Assembly: GCA_913055635.1 (NCBI GenBank)
Contig: CAJXLK010000030.1
Span: 1 to 54,622 of the forward strand
From: an uncultured Bacteroidota bacterium
GTDB lineage: Bacteria; Bacteroidota; Bacteroidia; Bacteroidales; UBA12077
Direction of reading: 5' to 3'
Length of the DNA: 54,622 bases
Shown: piece after piece, positions 26,464 to 34,548 of the stretch
How positions within the stretch are numbered: the first letter of the stretch is position 1
How the letters are laid out: each line of letters starts with the position of its first letter
The notes under the pieces: generated by a model
The model's input: the letters and a program-made list of their open reading frames with translations, nothing else
Told to the model about the DNA's origin: nothing
Databases searched by the model: none
Position numbers and translations under genes: made by a program

Positions 26464-27501
26464 TTAATAGGGACTATATACCCGGATGGGTTTAGATTTT
26501 CCCTTGAGAAAGAGCTCTTTAATAAAACGGTAATTTTTCGGCGCTTGTAAACTCTTGACCGTGTTTTCACTGATTAAAATATGCCCGGGCTCAGCGGCTT
26601 CTTCTATGCGATAGGCGGTGTTGACCACATCGCCTACCACCGTCCAGTCCCTTCGGTCCTCCGACCCGATGTTCCCCTGGATCAAATTGCCCGTATTGAT
26701 TCCAATGCGCAGGTTGATCGGGTTTAACCGCCTGTCGGCCAGCAATCGGTTGAGCTCATTGAGGCCTTCAGGAATCATATCTTTTGCCGCATTTACCGCA
26801 TCGGGGGGATCTTTGAATATGGCCATGACCCCGTCGCCCAGAAATTTGTCGATGTCCCCGGAATTTTTTTGAACCACCCGGGCCGTTCGGGTAAAATAGA
26901 CATTGAGCATCTCCACTACTTTTTCGGGCTTCAGTCGCTCGGATAAGCCCGTAAAGCCTACAATGTCCATAAACAAAATGGTCAGGTTCCGGTTGTAAGC
27001 CTTGATGCGGTATTCATCGGAACTGACCACCCTGATGATCTCTTTATAAGTGGTTTCTGAAACATACTGCCGGATGACTTCCTTATAGCGTTCCTCCAGG
27101 TGGTGAAACCGCTCTTCTATTGATATGTCGCGGAATATAGTCACGAGCCCGGTGATGTTCTCATCGCTATCTCTCACCGGTTGGAAAAAGGCGCGAACAG
27201 GGAAGCGATAACCATATTTATGGGTCAAATATAACCGGGTTTCATAGGTGAAGCCTTTGCTTATAACTTCTTGAAAAACAGTACTCGCTGTTTGGTCGGG
27301 TTTGCCATTGTCTTCGTTGATCTCCAGCAATGCGTCTATCCCTTCATTGCCTGTGATATCCCGGCTTTGATAACCAGTGATCTGCTCTGCACCCTTGTTC
27401 CAGAACAGCGCCTTCTGGTTTTTATCAACAATGATGATCCCGTCATATATGGAATTCATCCATTGCCGGGCGGTTTCGGAAATAAGTGGTTGGGCTTTCA
27501 T
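26464..27501 (-). CDS. PAS-domain class III adenylate cyclase
   Basis: Encodes 345 residues from ATG 27499-27501 (MKAQPLISETARQWMNSIYD); a TTG ten codons earlier is weaker. PAS domain about 12-130 (YDGIIIVDKNQKALFWNKGA, GLVTIFRDIS), a helical linker, then a cyclase homology domain about 170-345. Metal residues D179 (LFMDIVGFTG) and D223 (LGDGVMAIF), substrate residues K219 and D291 (adenine-selecting Lys/Asp), and transition-state N294 and R298 (VVNTAYRIE) are all present, so ATP to cyclic AMP is the expected reaction. No transmembrane helix: a soluble sensor. What the PAS domain senses is unknown; no haem or flavin motif is evident. A BLUF protein is encoded about 900 bp away. Confidence 0.9.
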   Translation of the reverse strand: MKAQPLISETARQWMNSIYDGIIIVDKNQKALFWNKGAEQITGYQSRDITGNEGIDALLEINEDNGKPDQTASTVFQEVISKGFTYETRLYLTHKYGYRFPVRAFFQPVRDSDENITGLVTIFRDISIEERFHHLEERYKEVIRQYVSETTYKEIIRVVSSDEYRIKAYNRNLTILFMDIVGFTGLSERLKPEKVVEMLNVYFTRTARVVQKNSGDIDKFLGDGVMAIFKDPPDAVNAAKDMIPEGLNELNRLLADRRLNPINLRIGINTGNLIQGNIGSEDRRDWTVVGDVVNTAYRIEEAAEPGHILISENTVKSLQAPKNYRFIKELFLKGKSKPIRVYSPY

Positions 27502-27836
27502 GGCTATGTAATTCGCACAAAATTTAACCAAAAATATGATGCGATTAAATGACCTGGCAAGATTTCATTATTTTGCCCGCATTCCTCAATTTAGGCCATA
27601 AAGAAGGTAACACGGGAGGAATCCTTTTCTTTGGCTTACCCAATTTTAACTGAACCATCAGATTCCTGCCTGATCATTATAGATGCTGGTTGTAATTTAT
27701 TACCTTTAATTTCCAGGATGTGTGAGGTTCTGGCAAAGACCTCGGATTCGGGACTTATAGACTCTGGAATCTTTGCCTGTGGGGGGATATGTTCAATGCA
27801 AAGCCAATTGATAACTTTTAATAAGTCTTGATACCA
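27502..27836. other. Intergenic region, no supported gene
   Basis: About 335 bp between divergent genes. Both strands have open frames of about 66-69 codons here (27631-27831 plus, 27636-27845 minus), but neither has a family pattern, signal peptide or convincing start, and they overlap each other. Confidence 0.4.
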
Positions 27837-28271
27837 ATGAAACATTTGTTTATTCTTTTAATCCTGGGGTTAATGGCTTCGGCAGCCTCTGCCCAGTTAG
27901 GTGTTAGCTACCATCAGTCGAGTGTTCCTTATCTGGGCATTAACTATGAGTTGAACAATCAATATATGGCGGAGGTAAGGGTGGGAGCGAATAATTATTT
28001 TGAGCACCTGGCCTTTGAGCTCACCGCAAATTATTTCATTGTTCATGACCCGTCTTATGATCTATATGGTGGGATAGGAGGCCGAACCACCCATTTTGCC
28101 GGGTTGGTGGTGCCGGTTGGTGTAAATTTATATCCTTTTGACAACAAGGATTTTGGTTTTCACATTGAGGCTGCAGGCATGTTCGGCGAAACGGCCGTAT
28201 TTCGTGCGGATTGGGGCATCAGGTATCGCTTCGGATCGACTGGTGTCCCCTCCGAAAAGGAGGAGGAATGA
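27837..28271 (+). CDS. Small outer-membrane beta-barrel protein
   Basis: Encodes 144 residues from ATG 27837 (MKHLFILLILGLMASAASAQ, signal peptide). The mature part alternates hydrophobic and polar residues in eight or so strands (YLGINYELNNQYMAEVRVGA, LAFELTANYFIV, HFAGLVVPVGVNLYPF, FGFHIEAAGMFG, DWGIRYRFG), like small OmpA/OmpX-type barrels. The short acidic tail (PSEKEEE) follows the last strand. It would sit in the outer membrane; ligand unknown. It is divergent from the cyclase and not obviously in an operon. Confidence 0.75.
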   Translation: MKHLFILLILGLMASAASAQLGVSYHQSSVPYLGINYELNNQYMAEVRVGANNYFEHLAFELTANYFIVHDPSYDLYGGIGGRTTHFAGLVVPVGVNLYPFDNKDFGFHIEAAGMFGETAVFRADWGIRYRFGSTGVPSEKEEE

Positions 28272-28411
28272 TTCCGGCCAGCCCCCAGGAAATAACCCAA
28301 AAACGGTGAAATAAGTCCTGAAACGGTGAAGCAACCCCTTTGCCGTTGATTTTGTGAGGTCTTTCTGAAGGTTAAAAGCCTGGGAGCCCACGGTAATTGA
28401 AAGACATTCCC

Positions 28412-28837
28412 TTAAGTATATTTGGTGAAGCTTTTGAGCAGGTACCTGACCTGGGGCGTTATTTCACGAAGCTTTTGATCGGGATTGGGGTGGTCAAGCA
28501 AATCAGTAAATCCCTTGAGCCGGGAAGTTTTTCGGGCTGAAATATCCCGAAAGCCCATAGACCAGTCGGGAAAGCCCCTCTTTTCAATGGGTTCTTCCAC
28601 GAGTTTGACAATGCGGCTGTGGCGCCTGTCTTTTTGAATGACCTCAAACAGGCTATGAATGGCTTGCGAAGGCCCTTCGATGACCTGTATGAAGGCGCCA
28701 TTCTGAAAAAGCAGAAGCCCGGTGATTCCCCGCTCAGCATTCTTAGGACGGATGTCCCCCAAAAGTGCCTTGAGGTCCTGCGGGGTAAAATGCTTTTCGG
28801 CAAAGCTGATGTAGACAATATGAATCAGTTCGTTCAT
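28412..28837 (-). CDS. BLUF blue-light photoreceptor protein
   Basis: Encodes 141 residues, a single BLUF domain with a short helical C-terminus. The flavin pocket residues are present: Y9 (HIVYIS), N33 (RPKNAERGITG) and Q51 (FIQVIEG), the Tyr-Gln pair that changes hydrogen bonding to FAD in blue light, plus W92 and M94 in PDWSMGF. Light changes would be passed to another protein, since no output domain is fused. The PAS-cyclase about 900 bp away is a possible but unproven partner. It is convergent with the small barrel gene and divergent from the DUF6122 gene. Confidence 0.93.
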   Translation of the reverse strand: MNELIHIVYISFAEKHFTPQDLKALLGDIRPKNAERGITGLLLFQNGAFIQVIEGPSQAIHSLFEVIQKDRRHSRIVKLVEEPIEKRGFPDWSMGFRDISARKTSRLKGFTDLLDHPNPDQKLREITPQVRYLLKSFTKYT

Positions 28838-28997
28838 TAACCCGAAATCATTCAGAATTTATGCAGCAAAAGGGTTGCTTTTATTACAACCCCGGTTGCG
28901 ATCAAATGTTCATTGAACCCATCCAGTGGGATGTATCATCCTTGGTCAATTCATTTTTTATCATTTTCCGATTGTTTTTTTTAAAGAAAAGGTTGTG

Positions 28998-29354
28998 ATG
29001 GGGGAAAACGTGTTGCTTTCAGAAGTGGCAAACGATTGGCTGCGTTACCTGGTGCACTATGGGCTGCATTTGCTGCTGCCTGGAGTGGTAGCCTGGTCCT
29101 TTTTCAGGCCTCGATGGAAACGGGCCTGGTTGATCATGGTGGCAACCATGTTGGTGGATCTGGATCATCTGTTGGCTGACCCGATCTATGCCCCGGGACG
29201 CTGCAGCATAGGCTTTCATCCCCTTCATTCCTGGTATGCCATTGGTGGATACGGCATATTGGCTTTTCTGCCCCGTTTTCGCCTGCCGGCCATCGGATTG
29301 CTGATCCATATGCTGGCCGATCTGGTTGACTGCCTCTGGATGGGCGGCCTTTAA
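28998..29354 (+). CDS. DUF6122 membrane protein
   Basis: Encodes 118 residues from ATG 28998 (MGENVLLSEVANDWLRYLVH). Four membrane segments are visible. Family pattern: VHYGLHLLLPGVVAWSFFRP, ATMLVDLDHLLADPIYAPGR, CSIGFHPLHSWYAIGGYG and LLIHMLADLVDCLW. The conserved His and Asp residues (LHY, DLDHL, HPLHS, HMLAD) in membrane segments resemble metal-dependent phospholipid or membrane hydrolases such as the YdjM/YfhO-like metal-dependent group, but no activity is known for DUF6122. Monocistronic as far as can be seen. Confidence 0.8.
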   Translation: MGENVLLSEVANDWLRYLVHYGLHLLLPGVVAWSFFRPRWKRAWLIMVATMLVDLDHLLADPIYAPGRCSIGFHPLHSWYAIGGYGILAFLPRFRLPAIGLLIHMLADLVDCLWMGGL

Positions 29355-29506
29355 AGGGATCATAAGGTTGTGCTTTTGGCCGCCTAACGCCACATTTGCC
29401 GACCTGCCATTTTCGTTGCGGGCATCCACCTTTCGTAGGGATGCACTTTGTTTAAACTTTTGGTTGACCATTCACGTATGGGAAGCAATCATGAAAGTTT
29501 TTTGCC

Positions 29507-30706
29507 ATGAGAAGTTTTCTGATCTTTTGTCTGTTTTGTCTGGTGTTTTTTTCCTGCAGCCTGCTCCGGCAAAGGATCGAGATGAACCGGGGTCGTGCTG
29601 AGCGAAAGGTTTATCATGACACCCTCGCTTTTGATTATCTGAGCGATAAACTCATCTTACCGGTGAAGATCCAGGGCAAGACCTACCGATTCATATATGA
29701 TTCGGGGGCCCTTACCGTGGTTTCAAAAGCCCTCTATCGGCAAATGGATTACCCGGTGATCGGAACCCATCACTTTTATGATGTGCATCGCAATACCGAT
29801 ACTTCCCGGGTTGTGCGAACCGGTCAGCTGTCCCTGGGAAGGGTCACCTTTACGGGCACTCCTGCTTTGGTCTATGACCTGAGCAAATTGCCCTGGTCGT
29901 GTTTTGAGGTGGATGGGATCATCGGCAGCAACATGCTCCGCAATTCCGCCATTCAAATCGACCTGCAGGACAGCCTGTTTATCCTGGCAAATGAAGTCGA
30001 AAAGCTGGATGTGAAGCAAAAGGCATCTTATTCCATGAAGCATGACCACCAGTACACCCCTTATTTTGCGGTGAAATTTGGCCACGGCCCATCCCATCAA
30101 GTGATGTTTGACAGCGGCAGCGATGTTTTTATCAATATAGACCGTGAACTGTTGGCTTCATTGAAGGAAACGGTCAAGCTCACCCGGACCAAAACAGGAT
30201 ATGGCTCTCATAATATGGGTGTCATTGGTTCGGGTGAAAAAAACAGGGTTTACCGGTTTGTTTTGGATTCGCTTACCCTGGCGGGGAACCCCATCCACCA
30301 GCCCGAAATTGAAGTGACTGCAAATGCCTCACGCATTGGCAGCAACTTACTCCGTTATGGACGGGTTACCCTGGATTATCCGGGAGAAAGGTTTTATTTT
30401 GAGCCCGCTTCATCCCCATTGACTTATCAGGATCCTGAGGGGTCCGGTCTCGGTTTCAGTCCGGTGGTAGAGCAGGATACTTTTCGCGTGGGCCTGGTAT
30501 GGCAAAATTCTTTGGTCGATAGCCTGGGCCTGGAACCCGGCAACCGCATCCTACGCATCAATCAGTACAACTATGCCGATTCCCTGCAGCAATCTTTCTG
30601 TAAATCTTTCCTGAACAATGCCTTTCGGTCATCGAAAATGATTGAGATGATTTATCAGGATGAACAGGGGAATTATAAAAGGATAAAGATCAGAAGAAAA
30701 AAATAG
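29507..30706 (+). CDS. Lipoprotein with two retropepsin-type motifs and PDZ-like C-terminus
   Basis: Encodes 399 residues. The leader CLFCLVFFSCSLL has a lipobox with C17, so the protein is probably lipid-anchored. Two aspartyl-protease motifs lie in one chain: IYDSGA (D65) and MFDSGSD (D202), each followed by a flap/GIIGSNMLR- or GSNLLR-type strand, so each half looks like a retropepsin lobe and the pair could form a pepsin-like bilobal site. The last 100 residues (GLVWQNSLVDSLGLEPGNRI, LRINQYN) resemble a PDZ domain. A periplasmic or surface aspartic peptidase is the prediction; the substrate is unknown. It stands alone between small membrane and esterase genes. Confidence 0.85.
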   Translation: MRSFLIFCLFCLVFFSCSLLRQRIEMNRGRAERKVYHDTLAFDYLSDKLILPVKIQGKTYRFIYDSGALTVVSKALYRQMDYPVIGTHHFYDVHRNTDTSRVVRTGQLSLGRVTFTGTPALVYDLSKLPWSCFEVDGIIGSNMLRNSAIQIDLQDSLFILANEVEKLDVKQKASYSMKHDHQYTPYFAVKFGHGPSHQVMFDSGSDVFINIDRELLASLKETVKLTRTKTGYGSHNMGVIGSGEKNRVYRFVLDSLTLAGNPIHQPEIEVTANASRIGSNLLRYGRVTLDYPGERFYFEPASSPLTYQDPEGSGLGFSPVVEQDTFRVGLVWQNSLVDSLGLEPGNRILRINQYNYADSLQQSFCKSFLNNAFRSSKMIEMIYQDEQGNYKRIKIRRKK

Positions 30707-30858
30707 CATCGTCCCTGTTCTACGTTTGTAAATCTTTTGCGCAATGTTTCCCATCCTCGGAACTACCAGTCATTCATAACAGGCCAGGATGATAAGCGGA
30801 TTGTAAGTTTTGAAGATTCTTTTGAAGCTATGGGATGGCCCTGGATTTTCTGTACCTC

Positions 30859-30903
30859 TCAGACCTGATGAAAGCTTTGTCTGATGAATTTCAGCCATTG
30901 ACC
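30859..30903 (-). pseudogene. Remnant of a second esterase 3' end
   Basis: On the minus strand the segment encodes GQWLKFIRQSFHQV and a stop. The complete esterase just to the right ends DGLKFIGESFHQF and a stop, so this is a diverged copy of the same C-terminus. A shorter third copy (SFYQF plus stop) lies at 30928-30945. The rest of each copy has gone. Confidence 0.65.
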
Positions 30904-31000
30904 TTTAATTGTTCATCATCGCTTGGCTCAGAATTGGTAGAAGCTTAATTTGCAGTATTTCAGTTGTTTAATTCTGTGCTCCCTCATAAAGGTAATGGGT

Positions 31001-31903
31001 TCAGAATTGATGGAAACTTTCTCCGATGAATTTCAGTCCGTCTATTATTCCGCTGCGCCAGTAGGGCCAGGCATGGCTCCCGTCGCGAACCCGGTATTCA
31101 TGGGGAATTTTTTTATTAAGCAACAGATTGTGAAATGTATTGTTGGCCACTGAAAGCGCGTCGTCATCGCCACAGTCAATATAGTAACGAACGGATGAGG
31201 TTTTTTTAGCCGGGCGGTTTTTTACCAGGTGAAAAGGATTATTGGCCAGCAAATGATCAGTAATCCGCTCTTCCCCCTCTAATCCGGGCCCATATACCAC
31301 ACTTTCGGTATTTTTCCACCTTTGTTCACTCATCTCGATCACTTGTTCGCGGGTATATAGAGCAGCACTAAATGCAGCACAGGCAGCAAATTTATCGGGA
31401 TGTTTCAGGGAATAGACCAGGGCACCAAAACCTCCCATCGATAAACCTGAGACCCCCCGGTATCTTTTCTCCTGACGGATGCGGAATTTTGATTCCACCT
31501 CCGGGATCAGCTCCTGGAAGAAGAAATCCTCATAGGCCACCGATTGATCGTAGTTGTTGATGTACCAGGATACCCCGCCATCGGGCATGATGATGATCAT
31601 CGGAGGTATTTCTCCCCGGGCAATGGCTTTGTCGGCCTTCAGATGAACTTCCCCAAACTGGATCCAGCCCGTATCATTGTCCGTATAGCCATGCAAAAGA
31701 TAAACCACCGGATAAGAACGCGAGGAGCGTTCGTAATCAAATGGCAGGTAAACACTGTAGCGTACTTCTTTTCCAAGGATTTTGCTCTCCAGGGTCAAAC
31801 CTTCCAAAACTTTACCATGGGAAACCTGCCCCTGCGCAGTGTTGGCAGAAGAAAATAACATAGCTCCCGTCAGCAGCATTAAAAATGCGGTTGAAAATTT
31901 CAT
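31001..31903 (-). CDS. Exported esterase (Esterase D / CE1-like alpha/beta hydrolase)
   Basis: Encodes 300 residues with a signal peptide (MKFSTAFLMLLTGAMLFSSA, ending TAQG). The alpha/beta-hydrolase features are VVYLLHGYTDND (oxyanion region), the nucleophile S155 in VSGLSMGGFGAL, an acid near 246-248 (CGDDDAL) and H277 in DGSHAW. This order and the PFDYERSSRSYPV start match the esterase D/feruloyl esterase (CE1) group acting on carbohydrate esters or S-formylglutathione-like substrates. With export, a polysaccharide or cell-wall ester is more likely. Two decayed copies of its 3' end lie just downstream. Confidence 0.9.
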   Translation of the reverse strand: MKFSTAFLMLLTGAMLFSSANTAQGQVSHGKVLEGLTLESKILGKEVRYSVYLPFDYERSSRSYPVVYLLHGYTDNDTGWIQFGEVHLKADKAIARGEIPPMIIIMPDGGVSWYINNYDQSVAYEDFFFQELIPEVESKFRIRQEKRYRGVSGLSMGGFGALVYSLKHPDKFAACAAFSAALYTREQVIEMSEQRWKNTESVVYGPGLEGEERITDHLLANNPFHLVKNRPAKKTSSVRYYIDCGDDDALSVANNTFHNLLLNKKIPHEYRVRDGSHAWPYWRSGIIDGLKFIGESFHQF

Positions 31904-32000
31904 GTTTTGTTTATGTTATTGGTTATTCCTATCTTTTGAATAATCAGGCATGGGATTGTTGCTGCAGGTAGATAAATTTTTTCCCGGGGCAACTCCTAAT

Positions 32001-32055
32001 GAAACCCTCATGCACCGACTAGCACAAAAGGTAATGAATAAAACATGAGGGTTCC
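32001..32055 (+). repeat. Palindromic leader element, copy A
   Basis: Arms GAAACCCTCATG (32001-32012) and CATGAGGGTTCC (32044-32055) pair with one mismatch around a 31-base loop. The element lies in the 467-bp leader of the CocE hydrolase gene. It is followed by about 83 bp (32056-32138) that is closely repeated, on the minus strand, before the MFS gene. Confidence 0.85.
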
Positions 32056-32138
32056 ATGGCAGAGGTTACCGAGACCAACGAATTGTTTGCTATTATTATA
32101 CTGAAATACAAACTGTTAATTAAACTTTATACGAATGA
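32056..32138 (+). repeat. Conserved segment following copy A
   Basis: About 83 bp that matches the minus-strand region 50255-50174 with roughly ten differences, including GGCAGAGGTTA, GAGACCAAC and TACAAACTGTTAATT. It ends in CGAATGAA, the point at which the MFS start codon lies in the other copy. A shorter relative follows copy B near 32240-32275. Confidence 0.8.
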
Positions 32139-32191
32139 AACCCGCATGCAAGGACTTACACAACAAGGACATGGATATACATGCGGGTTCC
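32137..32191 (+). repeat. Palindromic leader element, copy B
   Basis: Arms GAAACCCGCATG (32137-32148) and CATGCGGGTTCC (32180-32191), again with a 31-base loop. Relative to copy A, the ninth base pair has changed from T-A to G-C, which keeps the pairing. Copy B begins 136 bp after copy A, giving a tandem arrangement. Confidence 0.85.
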
Positions 32192-32370
32192 ATAATGATT
32201 GACCACATAATGTCTGTTTTAAGATTCAGACCATATTGAGTTACAAACTATTAATTAAGTTATATACTTATGAATTGCACCAAAATTTAAAAAAAAAGTT
32301 GCTGAATCTAACAGGTTTATGGAAATTTTTACGAATTTTAACCCTGATAAAAAGGGGAGATGGATTTATC

Positions 32371-34362
32371 ATGGACATAAAAGTATTGGAACATGTTTAC
32401 ATCCCGATGTCGGATGGGGTTCGTTTGGCGGCCAGGATATGGATGCCAGCAGATGCTTATGAAGTGCCGGTTCCGGCCGTTTTAGAATATATCCCATACC
32501 GCAAGCGTGATTTTAAGGCCGTGCGGGATGATCAGATCCACGGTTATTTTGCCCGTCAGGGTTATGTAGGGGTAAGGGTTGATTTGAGGGGAAGTGGTGA
32601 TTCGGAGGGGATATTGAGGGATGAATACCTTCAACGCGAACTGGATGATGGGATAGAGGTGATCCGGTGGTTGGGCCGGCAGAGTTGGTGTACAGGGCAT
32701 GTTGGTATGATGGGCATTTCCTGGGGCGGCTTCAATGCCCTTCAAATTGCTGCCCTGCAACCCCCGGAGTTGAAAGCGGTGATCGCTGTGGCCTCATCGG
32801 ACGACCGGTATGCCGATGATGTTCATTATATGGGGGGTGCCCTTTTGACCGATAACCTTTCGTGGGCTTCTACCATGCTGGCATACAATTCTTGTCCGCC
32901 TGATCCTCAGTTGGTTGGTGAGAAATGGAAACAGGTGTGGTTGGATCGTTTGGAAGGCAGTGGTTTGTGGGTGAAAAAATGGCTGGCCCATCAACGGCGG
33001 GATGATTACTGGCGCCATGCCAGCATATGCGAGAATTATCACAATATTCGTTGTCCTGTTTTTGCAGTGAGTGGATGGGCCGATGGGTATACCAATGCGG
33101 TTTTTCGGTTGATGGAAAATTTGTCGGTCCCCCGCAAGGGGCTTATCGGCCCGTGGGGGCATAAGTATCCCCATATGGGGGGGCCGGGACCGGCCATTGA
33201 TTTTCTCAGGGAATGTGTAAGGTGGTGGGATCAGTGGTTAAAAGGCCGGGACAGGGGGTGTCAAAGTGATCCTATGATCCGGGCCTGGATGAAGGATACG
33301 GTCTCGCCCATCTCCAGTAAAAGGCCGGGCCGCTGGGTGGCGGAAGAACGCTGGCCTTCGCCCGATATTCGCACCCGCTCAGTGGGTTTATCGAATGGAA
33401 TGTTGAGTTTTAACCCGGATGAATCTTCCCGGGAGGTGCTCAGCCTTCAGAGTCCACTTAGCGTAGGGCTTTTTGCAGGTAAGTGGTGCTCTTATTCGGA
33501 ATCCACTGATCTGCCGAGTGATCAGAGAGAAGAGGACGGGGGCGCCCTGGTCTTCGATACCCCTCCGCTGGAAGAGGAGGTCGAAATATTAGGGGCCCCA
33601 CGCCTGGCATTGGAAATAGCCAGTGACCAACCCATTGCCACGGTAGCTGCCAGGCTTTCTGACGTGGCCCCCGACGGAAAGGCTACGCGGGTCACTTATG
33701 GCCTGTTGAACCTGACCCACCGCCATGGCCACGAAAACCCAAGTGAACTTACTCCCGGGCAAACTTACCCCATCGTGCTTGATATGAATTATGTGGCCCA
33801 GAAATTTCCCCCCGGACACCAACTCCGCCTTTCCATATCCTCCTCCTACTGGCCCCTTGCCTGGCCCCCTCCGATACCCGCCCGGCTGAAGCTCCATCTG
33901 AACAACAGCCACTTGTATGTGCCTGTTCGCGAACCCAAAGAAAGTGACCTTCATTTGCCTGACCTGGGAAAACCCCAATACCCAGCCCCCATGCCTACTA
34001 CATTACTGGCTCCGGCCCTCCGCGAATGGGAGGTGAGACATAACCTGGCCACCAACCAGGTGAGCCTTAGAATAACCAACAATGACCCCCTTTACCGACT
34101 CGATGCTTTCAATTGGACCATCCAAAAAGATGTTACCGAAAACTATTCCTACCACAATAACAATTATGATACCCTGCGGGGAGAAATTACCAGCAAACGC
34201 AGTTTCCAGCGCGACGACTGGCAGGCTTCCATCATTTCACGAACCATACTGACTTCCGATCGCCATCGTTTCCGGATCAGAGCTACCCTCGATGCTTATC
34301 AAAAGGATACCCGGATTTTCAGTAAAACCTGGGATGAATCTGTTTCACGCGATTTGCTTTAA
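32371..34362 (+). CDS. CocE/NonD family hydrolase (X-Pro dipeptidyl-peptidase S15 type)
   Basis: Encodes 663 residues from ATG 32371 (MDIKVLEHVYIPMSDGVRLA); the frame is open further upstream but runs through the repeat elements, so it is not counted. The alpha/beta-hydrolase catalytic set is S117 (MGISWGGF), D238 (SGWADGYTN) and H264 (GPWGHKYPH). The C-terminal half is the jelly-roll domain of the CocE/PepX group (PGHQLRLSISSSYWPLAWPP). Substrates of the family include acyl esters and amide or peptide bonds. No signal peptide, so cytoplasmic. An ATP-grasp enzyme is encoded 186 bp downstream on the same strand, suggesting linked metabolism of a peptide-like compound. Confidence 0.92.
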   Translation: MDIKVLEHVYIPMSDGVRLAARIWMPADAYEVPVPAVLEYIPYRKRDFKAVRDDQIHGYFARQGYVGVRVDLRGSGDSEGILRDEYLQRELDDGIEVIRWLGRQSWCTGHVGMMGISWGGFNALQIAALQPPELKAVIAVASSDDRYADDVHYMGGALLTDNLSWASTMLAYNSCPPDPQLVGEKWKQVWLDRLEGSGLWVKKWLAHQRRDDYWRHASICENYHNIRCPVFAVSGWADGYTNAVFRLMENLSVPRKGLIGPWGHKYPHMGGPGPAIDFLRECVRWWDQWLKGRDRGCQSDPMIRAWMKDTVSPISSKRPGRWVAEERWPSPDIRTRSVGLSNGMLSFNPDESSREVLSLQSPLSVGLFAGKWCSYSESTDLPSDQREEDGGALVFDTPPLEEEVEILGAPRLALEIASDQPIATVAARLSDVAPDGKATRVTYGLLNLTHRHGHENPSELTPGQTYPIVLDMNYVAQKFPPGHQLRLSISSSYWPLAWPPPIPARLKLHLNNSHLYVPVREPKESDLHLPDLGKPQYPAPMPTTLLAPALREWEVRHNLATNQVSLRITNNDPLYRLDAFNWTIQKDVTENYSYHNNNYDTLRGEITSKRSFQRDDWQASIISRTILTSDRHRFRIRATLDAYQKDTRIFSKTWDESVSRDLL

Positions 34363-34418
34363 AATACAGAAAATCAGCCTATAGCTAATCAGCTCCGTGG
34401 CTTCTAGAAGATGCTTGA

Positions 34419-34482
34419 GCAATGAACAACGGGCAATGAGCAATGCACAATGAACAATGAACACTGAGCAATGGGCAATGAT
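34419..34482. repeat. Degenerate 7-bp repeat (CAATGAA/CAATGAG type)
   Basis: About eight or nine units resembling GCAATGA or CAATGAAC in the gap between the CocE and ATP-grasp genes. Lower copy number and more divergence than the microsatellite at 10906. Confidence 0.75.
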
Positions 34483-34548
34483 TCCCCTTCACCATTGAAT
34501 CAACCAACATATAGAGTTCAACCACCATTTTTAATCCATTGAAGTAAG

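Noticed and set aside
27631-27845. Overlapping open frames on both strands
   Set aside because: No domain, signal or proper start, and each could be a chance frame in this gap.
32036-32235. Small peptides encoded inside the palindromic elements (for example MKPACKDLHNKDM)
   Set aside because: The frames differ between copies and copy A is interrupted by stops, so conservation is at the DNA or RNA level rather than protein. A related frame in copy C (MKPRSKNLHNKNM) kept me uncertain, but no stable reading frame is shared.
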